From Bacillus tuaregi (lineage in GTDB: Bacteria; Bacillota; Bacilli; Bacillales; Cytobacillaceae): DNA of 64,000 nucleotides. The stretch lies in NCBI RefSeq assembly GCF_900104575.1, contig NZ_LT629731.1, positions 1,657,051 to 1,721,050 on the forward strand. The letters run 5' to 3'. Position 1 is the first letter of the stretch; each line of letters starts with the position of its first letter. A program made the position numbers and the translations under genes. Positions 44,430-54,228 of the stretch are shown one piece after another. The notes beneath the pieces were generated by a model. That model was not told the DNA's origin and did no database searches. It saw only the letters and a program-made list of their open reading frames with translations.

Positions 44430-45228
44430 TGGTTTGAATAGTGGAAAGTCTGTCGATGATTTTTCTCTTTCGGTATAGCATCATACCTGCTTCAGCGACA
44501 TCATTTATAGCCGAGCGATTGATAAAGGCACCAAAAATGAGTCCGGCTAGGGGAATCATTTGAAATAGCTTTTTCCAACCTAGTTGATCTCTAAAAGTAA
44601 AAACGACTTCCCGCCAGCCCTGGAGCTCTGATAACACCTCGCGTTTTACCGATACATCCTTATCATCAAATTTGGATAATTGTACAAGGATAGCGTTCTT
44701 ACCAACAATGTCTGCAGATACAAACTGAAGGCATTTAACAATAAATAAACGCTCTTCCTTTTCGTAAGGATTATAGCCATAACAAATGGCAATATCCTGC
44801 AGTGTTTTTAATTGCAAACCGAGTAGGAGGGGGATATCGATGGTTAAAGTGAATATCCCACCAATCCCTGTGCTGGCACCTTGTATAGCTGCCAGTTTTT
44901 TTCTGCTGATTGATAGTTTTTCGACTGCCTGATCCATGGTAGTAATAGGAAGTTTGGCTGTATCCTCTAAAGATTGTATCGATTGGTCCGGATAATAGGA
45001 GGATAGAGATGACACCGAGCTTAGATAGCTACCACCTGTTTGAACGTATTGACCCAATTCATCTATCATCACACCCATTTTTTCTTGAATAATGGCTGGT
45101 GTCCATTTATCAATCAACTTAAAAGGCAGTCTTCCAAGCCTTTCCCAGAACCATAAATCACTTTGGTCTTTTTCCCAAACCTCCACTTTTGTCAGCTCTT
45201 CTGTTAACCATTCTTTCGTTTCAGTCAC
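44416..45228 (-). CDS. EcsC-family protein
   Basis: A 270-aa member of the EcsC family, hydrophobic patches near residues 115-135 and 225-240. The family is named after the third gene of the B. subtilis ecs transporter operon but has no established biochemical role. The start is GTG with AAAAGGAG nine bases upstream. No ABC transporter genes adjoin it here. Confidence 0.75.
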   Translation of the reverse strand: MTETKEWLTEELTKVEVWEKDQSDLWFWERLGRLPFKLIDKWTPAIIQEKMGVMIDELGQYVQTGGSYLSSVSSLSSYYPDQSIQSLEDTAKLPITTMDQAVEKLSISRKKLAAIQGASTGIGGIFTLTIDIPLLLGLQLKTLQDIAICYGYNPYEKEERLFIVKCLQFVSADIVGKNAILVQLSKFDDKDVSVKREVLSELQGWREVVFTFRDQLGWKKLFQMIPLAGLIFGAFINRSAINDVAEAGMMLYRKRKIIDRLSTIQTTKES

Positions 45229-45391
45229 CTACAATTACTCCTTTTGAATAGAATATCTAGTATACGTAATATTAAATGGAAAGTTTCATTATGTTTTTAA
45301 TCTTTAATTAGGTAATAATGGAATAAATATAGGTAAAATGAAAGTTGTTGTATTTATATTTTCTTTTTTCATGATGAATGGAGGATAACCT

Positions 45392-45943
45392 GTGAAATCA
45401 CAATTACAAGCAGGCAGGATTAAGCTTGTCCAAACCGAACGAAAGCATGCTCCAGCATTGTTTTTGTTCTGGTCAGATCCGGATGTAACCCGCTATATGA
45501 ATATTGAAACGTTTACAAATGTCGACGAAGCGATTACGATGATTGATTTATTAAATAAGCTAGCAGCCAAAAAACAAGCGAATCGATATACTATCATGAC
45601 GGGGCAGAATGATACGATCGTCGGCAGCTGCGGCTTTAATTATTTCGATTATGATAATGAGAAAGCAGAGATTGGCTATGATTTAGGGAAAGAGTATTGG
45701 GGAAAAGGGTTTGCGAGTGAAGCAGTAACTATTTTACTGCAATATGGATTTCAGGAGTTGAATTTGAACAGAATTGAGGCAAAGGTCGCCCCAGAAAATG
45801 CACGTTCAAAAAAACTATTAGAAAAATTGGGATTTTACTATGAAGGGCTTCTTCGTGAATCTGAAAAGACGAAGGAGGGTTTTATAGATGCTATGTTGTA
45901 TTCTATCCTACAAAAGGATTTTCAAAGTAAAATCTTCAAATAA
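45392..45943 (+). CDS. GNAT-family N-acetyltransferase (RimJ/RimL-like)
   Basis: A 183-aa GNAT acetyltransferase. The acetyl-CoA-binding region is YDLGKEYWGKGFASEAV and the C-terminal part NRIEAKVAPENARSKKLLEKLGF. It resembles RimJ/RimL-type ribosomal-protein or aminoglycoside-like acetyltransferases; the acceptor is unknown. GTG start with GGAGG seven bases upstream. Confidence 0.85.
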   Translation: MKSQLQAGRIKLVQTERKHAPALFLFWSDPDVTRYMNIETFTNVDEAITMIDLLNKLAAKKQANRYTIMTGQNDTIVGSCGFNYFDYDNEKAEIGYDLGKEYWGKGFASEAVTILLQYGFQELNLNRIEAKVAPENARSKKLLEKLGFYYEGLLRESEKTKEGFIDAMLYSILQKDFQSKIFK

Positions 45944-46058
45944 AAAGCTCAAATAAAAGGAGTTTTGTCTAAATTTATGGAATAATTAGTATTGTAAGGC
46001 TTTTTTTGTCAGGGGAAAATCAATGTAACAATTAATTTTTCATATAGAGGAGGAAGTC

Positions 46059-46751
46059 ATGATGAATAGTCCCTATGAATATAGTATTACTTTACCAGAG
46101 AAAATGGAAAACGGAAGAAAATATCCGGTTATCATTGCGTTGCATGGAATAGGATTTGATGAACAGTTTCTAATGAAGGCAGTTAGTGAACTGCAGGAGG
46201 ATTTTATTATCATTGGGGTACGAGGGGATTTACCGTATGAAAAAGGCTATGCCTATTATTACTTAAAGGGGTATGGCAATCCGGAACGCGATCAATTTGA
46301 CAGCTCGATTGAGAAGCTTAAGGAATATATTGACTATTCCATCGGAAAATATCCAATTGATCAAACTAAAGTATATCTGATGGGGTTTAGTCAAGGTGCT
46401 ATCCTCAGTATGAGTCTTGCCCTAATATTAGGAGAAAAGGTAAAAGGGATTATCCCAATGAACGGTTATATTCCGGAATTTATCAAATTTGAATACCCTT
46501 TAAAACCCATTGATCATTTGAATGTGTTTCTGTGTCAGGGAGAAAATGATCCTATTTTTCCATTGAATGTGGGACAGGCTAACTATAATTACTTCCGTGA
46601 TAAGGCAGAATCGGTTAAATATACGATTTATCCAACGGAACATAAAATAACAAAAAATAACCAGTATGATGTAGTGGCATGGCTTCGTCATGAATTAGAA
46701 AAGATAAGCAGTCCGGAAAGTAAATCAGGCAAATTGGTTTCCAAAGAGTAA
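46059..46751 (+). CDS. Alpha/beta-hydrolase (phospholipase/carboxylesterase family)
   Basis: A 230-aa alpha/beta-hydrolase with oxyanion segment ALHGIG, nucleophile elbow GFSQG (Ser near residue 114), an acidic residue in ENDPIFP and a histidine in PTEHK. It resembles the carboxylesterase/phospholipase group. The substrate is unknown. GAGGAGGAA precedes the two tandem ATG codons (46059, 46062). Confidence 0.82.
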   Translation: MMNSPYEYSITLPEKMENGRKYPVIIALHGIGFDEQFLMKAVSELQEDFIIIGVRGDLPYEKGYAYYYLKGYGNPERDQFDSSIEKLKEYIDYSIGKYPIDQTKVYLMGFSQGAILSMSLALILGEKVKGIIPMNGYIPEFIKFEYPLKPIDHLNVFLCQGENDPIFPLNVGQANYNYFRDKAESVKYTIYPTEHKITKNNQYDVVAWLRHELEKISSPESKSGKLVSKE

Positions 46752-46840
46752 CCTACCATGTAGGATTAATATGATATAAGGATAGCAATTCGTTTGTAGT
46801 GTTATCTGGGATAAGATTGTTATAATAAGGAGAGATTTTC

Positions 46841-47371
46841 TTGAAGAAGGTTGTCATAATCACAGGGACTCCAACGAAACCATCCCGTTTACATGGTGTC
46901 GTTGACTATGTTTCAGAACAAATAAAGGAGCTAGGATTAGACGTTCATCATATTGATGTGGTTGATATGCCAGCCGAGGATTTGCTACATGCAAATTGGA
47001 ATAGTCCGGTTATACAAGCAGCTAACCAACAAATATCTAAGGCCGATGCGGTAGTTATAGCAACACCAATCTATAAGGCATCCTATACAGGGATACTAAA
47101 AGCATTTCTAGATTTAATTCCGGAAAAAGGCTTAGAAAATAAGCTATTACTTCCTATTATTATGGGTGGAACAAAGGCACATTTACTTATGATGGAATAT
47201 GCGCTTAAACCTGTTCTATCCGTCTTAGGTGCTAATCAAATTGAAGCAGGTGTATTTATCCATGATTCAGAAGCGCGATGGGCTGATGATGGGAAAGTCA
47301 TAATAGATACAGAAGTTAATAATCGTTTAACGGTATCTGTGGAGAAACTATGTAAAAATATTATGAAATAG
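46841..47371 (+). CDS. NADPH-dependent FMN reductase (SsuE-like)
   Basis: A 176-aa flavodoxin-fold reductase of the SsuE group (VIITGTPTKPSRLHGV at the N terminus, TPIYKASYTGILKAFLDLIP in the middle). It supplies reduced FMN to monooxygenases such as alkanesulfonate or luciferase-like enzymes; a luciferase-like oxidoreductase lies 1.5 kb downstream on the other strand. TTG start following AAGGAGAG. Confidence 0.85.
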   Translation: MKKVVIITGTPTKPSRLHGVVDYVSEQIKELGLDVHHIDVVDMPAEDLLHANWNSPVIQAANQQISKADAVVIATPIYKASYTGILKAFLDLIPEKGLENKLLLPIIMGGTKAHLLMMEYALKPVLSVLGANQIEAGVFIHDSEARWADDGKVIIDTEVNNRLTVSVEKLCKNIMK

Positions 47372-47400
47372 TGGATTAGAATTGCTACTTCTTTTTCCAT

Positions 47401-47438
47401 AAAAGGGAACAGACACTTAAAAGTCTGTTCCCTTTTTC
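47401..47438 (+). terminator. Terminator of the FMN reductase gene
   Basis: AAAAGGGAACAGAC/GTCTGTTCCCTTTT perfect stem, eight-base loop, T tract. Confidence 0.88.
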
Positions 47439-47504
47439 ATACTGTGAACCGATTCGTTATTACGGCAGCTTCAGAGTGACATAAGTTACATGAAGATGTA
47501 AACT

Positions 47505-47521
47505 CTTCATTTAAAATGAAG
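47505..47521. promoter_or_regulatory. Palindromic operator candidate upstream of the radical SAM gene
   Basis: CTTCATTTAAAATGAAG is an odd-centred palindrome with eight-base arms, 37 bases before the radical SAM start. The form is similar to NsrR- or Fur-like dyads, but no regulator is assigned. Confidence 0.35.
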
Positions 47522-47558
47522 AAATAGACTAACATAATAATGAAAAGACTGGTGATTA

Positions 47559-48722
47559 ATGATGGTAAATAATATACATCATCCACATGCACATATGCAC
47601 GGCAAAAAAATTGATTATAATGAAAACCCTTTTATTGTGATCTGGGAGGTCACTCGAGCTTGTCAGCTGAAATGCGTTCACTGTCGGGCTGACGCGCAGC
47701 TAACGCCGGATCCTAGGGAATTAACTCACGATGAAGGGCTTAAGTTAATTGATGAAATCTATGAAATGAATAATCCAATGCTTGTTTTTACAGGCGGAGA
47801 TTGTATGCTGAGAGAGGATTTATTTGAACTGGCACAATATGCCATCAATAAAGGTATGCGGGTTTCTATGACGCCAAGCGCAACGGAAAATGTGACAAAA
47901 GAAAAAATGGAACGGGCAAAGAAGGTTGGACTTGCTAGATGGGGCTTTAGTCTTGATGCACCGACCGCTGAAATTCATGATCAATTTCGCGGTACCCCTG
48001 GTTCATTTGAACTGACAATTGAAAAAATAAAATATTTAAATGAATTGAAAATGCCTGTCCAAATCAACACCGTTATTTCACGCTATAATTATGATCATTT
48101 AGAGGAAATGGCTAAATTAGTTGCGGAGTTAAAAGCGGTAATGTGGTACATCTTTCTGCTGGTTCCAACTGGAAGGGGACAAATAGGTGCCTGTATTAGT
48201 CCTGCAGAGCATGAACAGGTATTTCGTTGGTTGTATGAATTAAGCAAAACGGCTCCATACGATATTAAAACAACCGCGGCACAAGCCTATCGCCGTGTAG
48301 TTCTACAGCAAAAGATGCGTGAGCATAAAATCGATAAGGGCGAAATTCATTATGAAGATACGATTACGACCGATATGGCTTCAAGAAATGATGGCTTAAA
48401 GCGGGCTCCGAAAGGGGTCAATGATGGGAACGGATTTGCCTTTATATCTCATATTGGTGATGTTATGCCAAGCGGCTTGTTACCAATAAAAGCTGGTAAT
48501 GTAAGGGAGACACCACTTGCCGAAATCTATCGAGAAGCAAAAGTATTTAAAGAATTAAGGCAGCCTGACCTTTACAAGGGAAAATGTGGTGTATGTGAAT
48601 ACAGGAATATTTGCGGCGGGTCTAGATCAAGAGCTTATGCGGTAACAGGTGATTATATGGAAAGTGAACCCTTCTGTGTCTATATACCGGAGATACTCAG
48701 AAGTAAAGAGCATAAGATTTAA
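47559..48722 (+). CDS. Radical SAM/SPASM protein (TIGR04053-like)
   Basis: A 387-aa radical SAM protein. The 4Fe-4S motif CxxxCxxC is CQLKCVHC near residues 35-42. A C-terminal SPASM-type cluster region carries CGVCEYRNICGG and a final cysteine in EPFCVYIP. It resembles the TIGR04053 family, related to the haem-biosynthesis AhbC/AhbD enzymes. The N terminus is histidine-rich (HHPHAHMHGKK). The ribosome site is weak. No peptide substrate gene is adjacent. Confidence 0.85.
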   Translation: MMVNNIHHPHAHMHGKKIDYNENPFIVIWEVTRACQLKCVHCRADAQLTPDPRELTHDEGLKLIDEIYEMNNPMLVFTGGDCMLREDLFELAQYAINKGMRVSMTPSATENVTKEKMERAKKVGLARWGFSLDAPTAEIHDQFRGTPGSFELTIEKIKYLNELKMPVQINTVISRYNYDHLEEMAKLVAELKAVMWYIFLLVPTGRGQIGACISPAEHEQVFRWLYELSKTAPYDIKTTAAQAYRRVVLQQKMREHKIDKGEIHYEDTITTDMASRNDGLKRAPKGVNDGNGFAFISHIGDVMPSGLLPIKAGNVRETPLAEIYREAKVFKELRQPDLYKGKCGVCEYRNICGGSRSRAYAVTGDYMESEPFCVYIPEILRSKEHKI

Positions 48723-48821
48723 AAAAATTCATTACATACCGTTTTTTATTGGGTATGAATAGAGTACATTGTAGGGGAGGCTTATCTTAGTGCCTTTACA
48801 ATGTACTCCGTTTTTTTATTG

Positions 48822-49844
48822 CTATTCATTAAGAATATCTGAAATAATCTTGAATGAACGTAATCGTGCAGGATGATCGTATATTTGACTATTGACCATT
48901 ATCTCATCAGCCTGTGTTTCCTCTATAAATCGTTCTAGCTGTAACTTTACGGTTTCAGGTCCACCGATAATAGATTTGGCAAGCTTCTGCTCAAGGTAGG
49001 CTTTTTCATAGCTGTTACAAATACTATCGATATGATCGACGGGTGGTTCCAGAGGACCGCGAGTATTTCGAATAATATTTAAGTGATACTGCTGTAACGT
49101 AGTGGCAAGTCTTTGTGCTTCCTCGTCAGTATCTGCAGCAATTACATTTACACATACCATGGAATAGGGTTTGTCTAAGTCCTTTGATGGCTGGAAGCTA
49201 TTTCGATATAGGGCAAGAGCAGGCAAAGTATTTTCTGGAGAAAAATGACTGGCAAAAGAAAACGGTAAACCCAATAAGCCAGCTAGCTGTGCACTAAAAC
49301 CACTTGAACCCAACAACCAGATTGGAATTTGTAATCCGAGTCCGGGAATCGCTCGAACCTTTAGTTCCTTCTCGTCTTTATTTGGCTGAAAGTATTCACG
49401 TAATTCGGCTAATTGCTCTGGGAAATCCTGACCATCACTTCGATAATCTCTCCTCAGTGCTTGTGCAGTCAGCTGATCGGTGCCTGGGGCGCGTCCTAAT
49501 CCAAGATCAATTCGGTTAGGGAACATAGATTCAAGTGTTCCAAACTGCTCTGCCACAACAAGAGAAGAGTGGTTTGGTAGCATAACCCCACCTGAACCAA
49601 CGCGGATCTTAGAAGTATTTGCGGCAACATGGCCGATTAATACAGGAGTAGCAGAGCTGGAAATTCCAGGATTATTGTGGTGTTCAGCCAGCCAGTATCG
49701 TTTATATCCCCATTTTTCTGTATGCTGAGCAATATCGACTGTGTTTTTAATAGAGTCTCCTGCAGTGCCGCCCTTTAACACAGGAACTAAATCTAAAACA
49801 GAATAGGTTAAGTCCCTTAACTTTTTGCGAGCTTGATTTTCCAT
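48822..49844 (-). CDS. Luciferase-like (LLM class) flavin-dependent oxidoreductase
   Basis: A 340-aa TIM-barrel flavin monooxygenase-like protein (MsnO8/YtmO type) with YSVLDLVPV near the start, [14 protein letters not shown] and GLGRAPGTD. These enzymes use FMNH2 and oxygen on alkane, sulfonate or other substrates; the substrate is not evident. An SsuE-like FMN reductase lies nearby on the other strand. Confidence 0.85.
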   Translation of the reverse strand: MENQARKKLRDLTYSVLDLVPVLKGGTAGDSIKNTVDIAQHTEKWGYKRYWLAEHHNNPGISSSATPVLIGHVAANTSKIRVGSGGVMLPNHSSLVVAEQFGTLESMFPNRIDLGLGRAPGTDQLTAQALRRDYRSDGQDFPEQLAELREYFQPNKDEKELKVRAIPGLGLQIPIWLLGSSGFSAQLAGLLGLPFSFASHFSPENTLPALALYRNSFQPSKDLDKPYSMVCVNVIAADTDEEAQRLATTLQQYHLNIIRNTRGPLEPPVDHIDSICNSYEKAYLEQKLAKSIIGGPETVKLQLERFIEETQADEIMVNSQIYDHPARLRSFKIISDILNE

Positions 49845-49946
49845 ACTTTCATCTCTTTTCTATGTTGTGTTCATATTGTTACAAATTATATCAAATATTC
49901 TCATAATATTTCAATCTATTGAAACGTCCTGCCAGGTAAAAAAACA

Positions 49947-49984
49947 CCCCCAAAAAAGATATTAGGAAAGAATCTTTTTGGGGG
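49947..49984. terminator. Hairpin between two minus-strand genes
   Basis: CCCCCAAAAAAGAT/ATCTTTTTGGGGG stem with an eleven-base loop; terminates the amidohydrolase gene on the minus strand. Confidence 0.8.
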
Positions 49985-49993
49985 ATGATAGGG

Positions 49994-50944
49994 TTATTTT
50001 ATGTTTACAGACTCAGCTAATAGCGAATGAACGCCTTTATCACTTATATTTAAAGCGCTTTCCCAAAGGGATACATTAGCATCTGAACCTGGGATAACAC
50101 GGTCTTCACCAACTGTTTTGATGAGAAGCTCAATGCTTTCCTGACTGCCTAATACTGCATCATACCAAAAGCGTTTTACATATTCAGAAGGTGGTGCTTG
50201 TAAATTGGCTGACACAACCTCCCATTGTTCATAGCCTTTATCTAATCGTCCGATTTGGTATGGAAGGAAGCCTCCACCGTAGGCAAATACAATTTTTACA
50301 TCTGGATATTTATCTGCGAAACCGCTTAAAACTAAATCAGTGGCACAAACGGTTATATCCCATGGTTCTCCAATTAGATTCGGCATCATTCTTCGCTTTA
50401 ATCTAGGGTCATTGTTGGCTAACGGGTGTATGTATAGAATAGCTTTTAATCGGTTTGCTTCTTCAAAGAATGCTTTAAAGAAAGGATCAGTCAACATCTG
50501 ATTTCTTACTCCAGGTCCAATCATCACACCCTTTAAGCCAAGTTGAACTGCTTCCTTTAATACCTGTGCTGCTTTAACAGGGTTTGCCAAAGGAACTGTG
50601 CCCAAAGCTGAAAGCTTTCCTGGATGCTTAGCCGCCAATTGAGCCAATGCTTGGTTGTAAATTCTCGAAAGCTCTGTGCTCACATCGACAGGAAAGTCAT
50701 ACAGAAAAAGCTGTGGAACTGGCGAGAGCATCGAATGACTTACACCTACATTTTCTTGACCTTGTATAAAGGCATCAAAATTAACTAAGTTTTTTTTCAA
50801 TTGGATTCGGGTTTTTTCCTTAATCACGAGGGATTCTTCTATCGAATCTTCTTTAACGACCCAACGAGCATTAATCGTATCACTGTTATTGTTTATCCAT
50901 TCTAGTACTTCACTAGGGATGTAATGAGTATGAAAATCGTGCAT
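49994..50944 (-). CDS. Amidohydrolase-family protein (ACMSD-like)
   Basis: A 316-aa metal-dependent hydrolase of the amidohydrolase-2 group (ACMSD/gamma-resorcylate decarboxylase-like). The N-terminal metal motif HxH is in DFHTHYIP, and later candidate metal ligands are in YIHPLANNDP and IPGSDANV. Members decarboxylate aromatic acids or hydrolyse lactones. ATG 50944 is preferred to GTG 50956, which overlaps the AAGGAG site. Substrate unknown. Confidence 0.8.
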   Translation of the reverse strand: MHDFHTHYIPSEVLEWINNNSDTINARWVVKEDSIEESLVIKEKTRIQLKKNLVNFDAFIQGQENVGVSHSMLSPVPQLFLYDFPVDVSTELSRIYNQALAQLAAKHPGKLSALGTVPLANPVKAAQVLKEAVQLGLKGVMIGPGVRNQMLTDPFFKAFFEEANRLKAILYIHPLANNDPRLKRRMMPNLIGEPWDITVCATDLVLSGFADKYPDVKIVFAYGGGFLPYQIGRLDKGYEQWEVVSANLQAPPSEYVKRFWYDAVLGSQESIELLIKTVGEDRVIPGSDANVSLWESALNISDKGVHSLLAESVNIK

Positions 50945-51289
50945 GTGTGAATCCACTCCTTATAAAGAATTTAAGATGTTTTGAAAGAGGTTAGAAGCGT
51001 TGTTTAAAATTACAAAAAAACTTAAGAAAATAAAAAATATTTTGTATATTTAACAGACACTTTTTTTATTTAATTGTAGTGGAAAGATATCTTTTCTTAT
51101 AGATAAAACTATACACCAAAAACAATATTTTGAAAAGCAAATATTCTAAAAATTTTAAAAACAAGTAGAATTTCATATAGATAGCGTCAAATTGATTGAA
51201 ATTATAGCTATTTATACACGAATTAATAGGGATTAATGAAAAACGATGATTATGCTAGAAAAATCAAAATAAAAAAGAATGTATTTATT
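50945..51289. other. AT-rich intergenic region
   Basis: About 345 very AT-rich bases upstream of the amidohydrolase gene. No gene, terminator or motif could be supported. Confidence 0.5.
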
Positions 51290-51543
51290 TTGTAATAAAT
51301 TCAAAATTATTATATAATAACCTTGTCATAATAAATACGTGCATAACAAATGGGATATTTTTTTAAAAACAAGGGGTCGTGGTTCTATATGCTTGGGGAA
51401 GCGTAAACCACAAAGAATGGATGATCAACAACTGTACGGAATAAAACGTAGCATAATGAATGAAGAAGAACTGTTTTTTGCAGGGAGATTGAATGATTCA
51501 AAAGCAAAAAGGATGACTTTTAAAAGTCATCCTTTTTGCTTTT
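51290..51543 (+). ncRNA. Candidate small RNA transcription unit
   Basis: TTGTAA (51290-51295) and TATAAT (51313-51318) form a promoter with a 17-base spacer. A nested hairpin follows, GTGGTT/AACCAC enclosing GCTTGGGGAAGC (near 51379-51411). A 20-base perfect terminator (51500-51543) ends the unit, giving a transcript of about 215 bases. Open frames within it have no ribosome site and run through the terminator. The call rests on promoter, structure and terminator only. Confidence 0.4.
51500..51543. terminator. Perfect 20-bp hairpin terminator
   Basis: AAAAGCAAAAAGGATGACTT and its complement surround TTAA. The last three bases are shared with the start of repeat copy 3. Confidence 0.85.
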
Positions 51544-51653
51544 AACTTCATTCAGCAGAAGTCCTCCACTTCTACAAGTGGGGGATGAATGCAAATGGTA
51601 CTTCGATTCAGTGGGTTACAAACCCGGACACAAATTCGAAGGGCGAATTTGAT
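51541..51653 (+). repeat. Dispersed structured repeat, copy 3 (internal deletion)
   Basis: A 113-base copy with intact TTTAAC and GAATTTGAT ends but lacking about 79 internal bases. The junction lies at a CCGG present at both deletion endpoints in the full-length copies, suggesting deletion by short homology. It ends one base before the aspA stop codon complement (51655), so it lies directly against the 3' end of aspA. Confidence 0.7.
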
Positions 51654-51654
51654 T

Positions 51655-53094
51655 CTAATCACGCTCTAGTAAGGAAGCTCCAGCAATGCCTGGATTGGTC
51701 ATCTCATATGGATTTAAGATAAGATCAAGTTCTTCCTCGGTTAAAACATCATATTGAAGACAAAGATCACGGACTGAACGCCCATTAACAATCGCTTCAC
51801 GTGCAATTCTTGCTGCCACTTCATAACCAATGTGCGGATTTACTGCCGTAATTAGCCCGACACTCTTATCTACATATTCCTTTAAACGAGCTTCATTTGC
51901 TTCTATAGTCTTTAGACAGCGGTCCGTAAAGACACGAAACGCATTGTTCATAATACTGATTGATTGATGAAGATTAAAGACAAGCACAGGCTCCATAACA
52001 TTCAACTCTAATTGTCCTGCTTCAGATGCAAGACTTATTGTATGATCGTTGCCAATGACTTGAAAAGCAACCTGATTGATCATTTCAGGCATGACAGGAT
52101 TCACTTTTCCTGGCATTATGGATGAACCAGGTTGCCTTGCAGATAAAGAAATTTCCGCTAACCCTGCCCGTGGACCTGAGGCCATTAAGCGTAAATCATT
52201 AGCTATTTTTGACATATTAATCATGCATATTTTTAATGCAGAGGAAACCTCTGTATAGGCATCAGTATTTTGTGTGCCATCGACAAGATGCTCTGCTTTT
52301 TTCAATGGCAGCTTGCTAATGTCTGCCAAATATTCTACTACATATTCGATATATTTAGGCTCTGCATTAAGTCCTGTTCCAACAGCCGTGGCACCCATAT
52401 TCACTTCATATAAATGCTGACGGGATTGTTTAATCCGATTAATATCTCGATTTAGCACCCGTCTATAGGCTTCGAATTCTTGTCCAAGTCGAATTGGTAC
52501 GGCATCCTGTAAGTGTGTTCTTCCCATTTTAATAATAGGGTCAAACTGCTTTGCTTTTTCCTGGAATGCAGTGTGCATATATTCCATGGTCTCAAGAAGT
52601 TCCGTCAGTAGATTCAAGGTAGAAATATGAATCGCAGTGGGGAAGGCATCATTAGTGGATTGGGACATGTTAACATGTGTGTTTGGACTTAATTGAGTGT
52701 AGTCACCTTTATCCTTACCTAATATTTCTAGAGCACGATTGGCAATGACTTCATTCGCATTCATATTGATGGATGTGCCCGCACCACCTTGTATCGGGTC
52801 AACAATAAATTGGTCATGCATGCTTCCGGCAATCATTTCATCTGTTGCTTGAACAATGGCTTTTCCAAGCCCTTCATAAAGTCCCTTAGTTTTCATATTT
52901 GCTAATGCAGCGGCTTTTTTCACCATTGCTAAAGCACGAATTAATTCCTTATGTAGAGGATACTGTGTGATCGGAAAGTTCTCGGCCGCACGTAAGGTTT
53001 GAATTCCATAATAGGCATCAAACGGAATTTCTTTTTCCCCTAAAAAATCTTTTTCAATTCTTTTTTTCGAGCCATTTGATACAGGTAACGACAA
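51655..53094 (-). CDS. aspA: Aspartate ammonia-lyase
   Basis: A 479-aa fumarase/aspartase-family enzyme that converts aspartate to fumarate and ammonia. The family signature GSSIMPGKVNPV is near residue 330, and TGLNAEPKYIEY fits aspartase. TTG start with AAAAGGGGGAG six bases upstream. Length is about ten residues above many aspartases, all at the N terminus. Repeat copy 3 abuts its stop codon. Confidence 0.92.
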   Translation of the reverse strand: MSLPVSNGSKKRIEKDFLGEKEIPFDAYYGIQTLRAAENFPITQYPLHKELIRALAMVKKAAALANMKTKGLYEGLGKAIVQATDEMIAGSMHDQFIVDPIQGGAGTSINMNANEVIANRALEILGKDKGDYTQLSPNTHVNMSQSTNDAFPTAIHISTLNLLTELLETMEYMHTAFQEKAKQFDPIIKMGRTHLQDAVPIRLGQEFEAYRRVLNRDINRIKQSRQHLYEVNMGATAVGTGLNAEPKYIEYVVEYLADISKLPLKKAEHLVDGTQNTDAYTEVSSALKICMINMSKIANDLRLMASGPRAGLAEISLSARQPGSSIMPGKVNPVMPEMINQVAFQVIGNDHTISLASEAGQLELNVMEPVLVFNLHQSISIMNNAFRVFTDRCLKTIEANEARLKEYVDKSVGLITAVNPHIGYEVAARIAREAIVNGRSVRDLCLQYDVLTEEELDLILNPYEMTNPGIAGASLLERD

Positions 53095-53300
53095 GAAAAG
53101 CTCCCCCTTTTAACTATTCATCAGTTATGCCATTATCGTAACTCATTTTACTTTTTTTTAAAAGCGTTTGTACTTTATGATAAGTGAAAATATTGTTATA
53201 TATCATTATATTAAAAATATTAAATTACGTTAATAACCTAGCATTTTAGGCAAAATATAAAAGTGGAACGTTTTAGGGATGATTGCAGGGGAGAGATTAG

Positions 53301-54137
53301 ATGAAATTGGGAAAAGGCAGAAATGAACTATTGTATTTAAGTCTCGTTATTGTAGGTACATTGATTATCAGTGCAGCCTTTAATTTGTTTTTTATTCCAC
53401 ACCAGATTTTAAGCAGCGGCTTAAGCGGGATTGCCATTCTGCTAGGCTTAATTACACCGTTTGAAACGGGATTAATCAATTTTGTTTTAAATCTACCATT
53501 GTTAATCATAGGCATATTTAAGCTTGGAAAGCGATTTATTGTTTATACGATTATTTCTGTCGTTGTGATGACGTTTAGTTTGTATGTCATCCCAGTTGTA
53601 GCCATTTCCTCAGAGCCTATATTATCTTCTATATTTGGGGGAGTACTTGCGGGTCTTGGAGGAGGACTGATTTTTCGAGCATCTGGTTCATCGGGTGGAT
53701 TTGATATCATTGCGGTACTGCTGACGAAAAAAAGGGATTTTCCGCTTGGAAGTATACTATCGGCATTAAACGCTGTTGTCGTCATTTTTTCTGGATTCAT
53801 TTTTGGATGGGATGCCGCCTTACATACACTGGTCGGAATTTATGCCGCAGGAAAGATGGTTGATATGATTCACACGAAACACATCAAGCTGACACTAATG
53901 ATTGTGACCCAAAAAGGGGATGAAATAAAGGAAAAAATGCTCACTAATTTATATCGAGGGATCACTATTTGGGATGGTGAAGGAGCCTATACAGGTGAGA
54001 AGAAGAAGATTTTAATGATCGTCATTACCCGTTATCAATTAACGGATGTGAAATTACTAATAAATGAAATTGATCCACACTCTTTTGTTAATATAACCCA
54101 GACACAGGAAGTGATGGGGGCATTTGACAGGAGTTAG
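53301..54137 (+). CDS. YitT-family membrane protein
   Basis: A 278-aa YitT-family protein. Five membrane segments fill residues 1 to about 170, followed by a DUF2179 cytoplasmic domain (TNLYRGITIWDGEGAYTGEKK). The family is abundant in bacilli and its function is unknown. GGGGAGAG precedes the ATG. Confidence 0.85.
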   Translation: MKLGKGRNELLYLSLVIVGTLIISAAFNLFFIPHQILSSGLSGIAILLGLITPFETGLINFVLNLPLLIIGIFKLGKRFIVYTIISVVVMTFSLYVIPVVAISSEPILSSIFGGVLAGLGGGLIFRASGSSGGFDIIAVLLTKKRDFPLGSILSALNAVVVIFSGFIFGWDAALHTLVGIYAAGKMVDMIHTKHIKLTLMIVTQKGDEIKEKMLTNLYRGITIWDGEGAYTGEKKKILMIVITRYQLTDVKLLINEIDPHSFVNITQTQEVMGAFDRS

Positions 54138-54169
54138 ACGACCTTTTTCAATAATCATCTATCACACGG

Positions 54170-54204
54170 AAAAACAACAAAACGCTGCTTCTTTTGTTGT
54201 TTTT
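54170..54204. terminator. Bidirectional terminator
   Basis: AAAAACAACAAAA/TTTTGTTGTTTTT stem, nine-base loop, between the convergent YitT and MFS genes. Confidence 0.8.
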
Positions 54205-54228
54205 GCGTGTATCAGAAAGGATATTATG

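Noticed and set aside
51339-51545. A 68-codon open frame in the aspA/amidohydrolase gap
   Set aside because: No ribosome site, no protein-like composition, and it reads straight through a perfect terminator hairpin.
53161-53176. cre-like sequence upstream of aspA
   Set aside because: Three mismatches to the consensus, including outer conserved positions.
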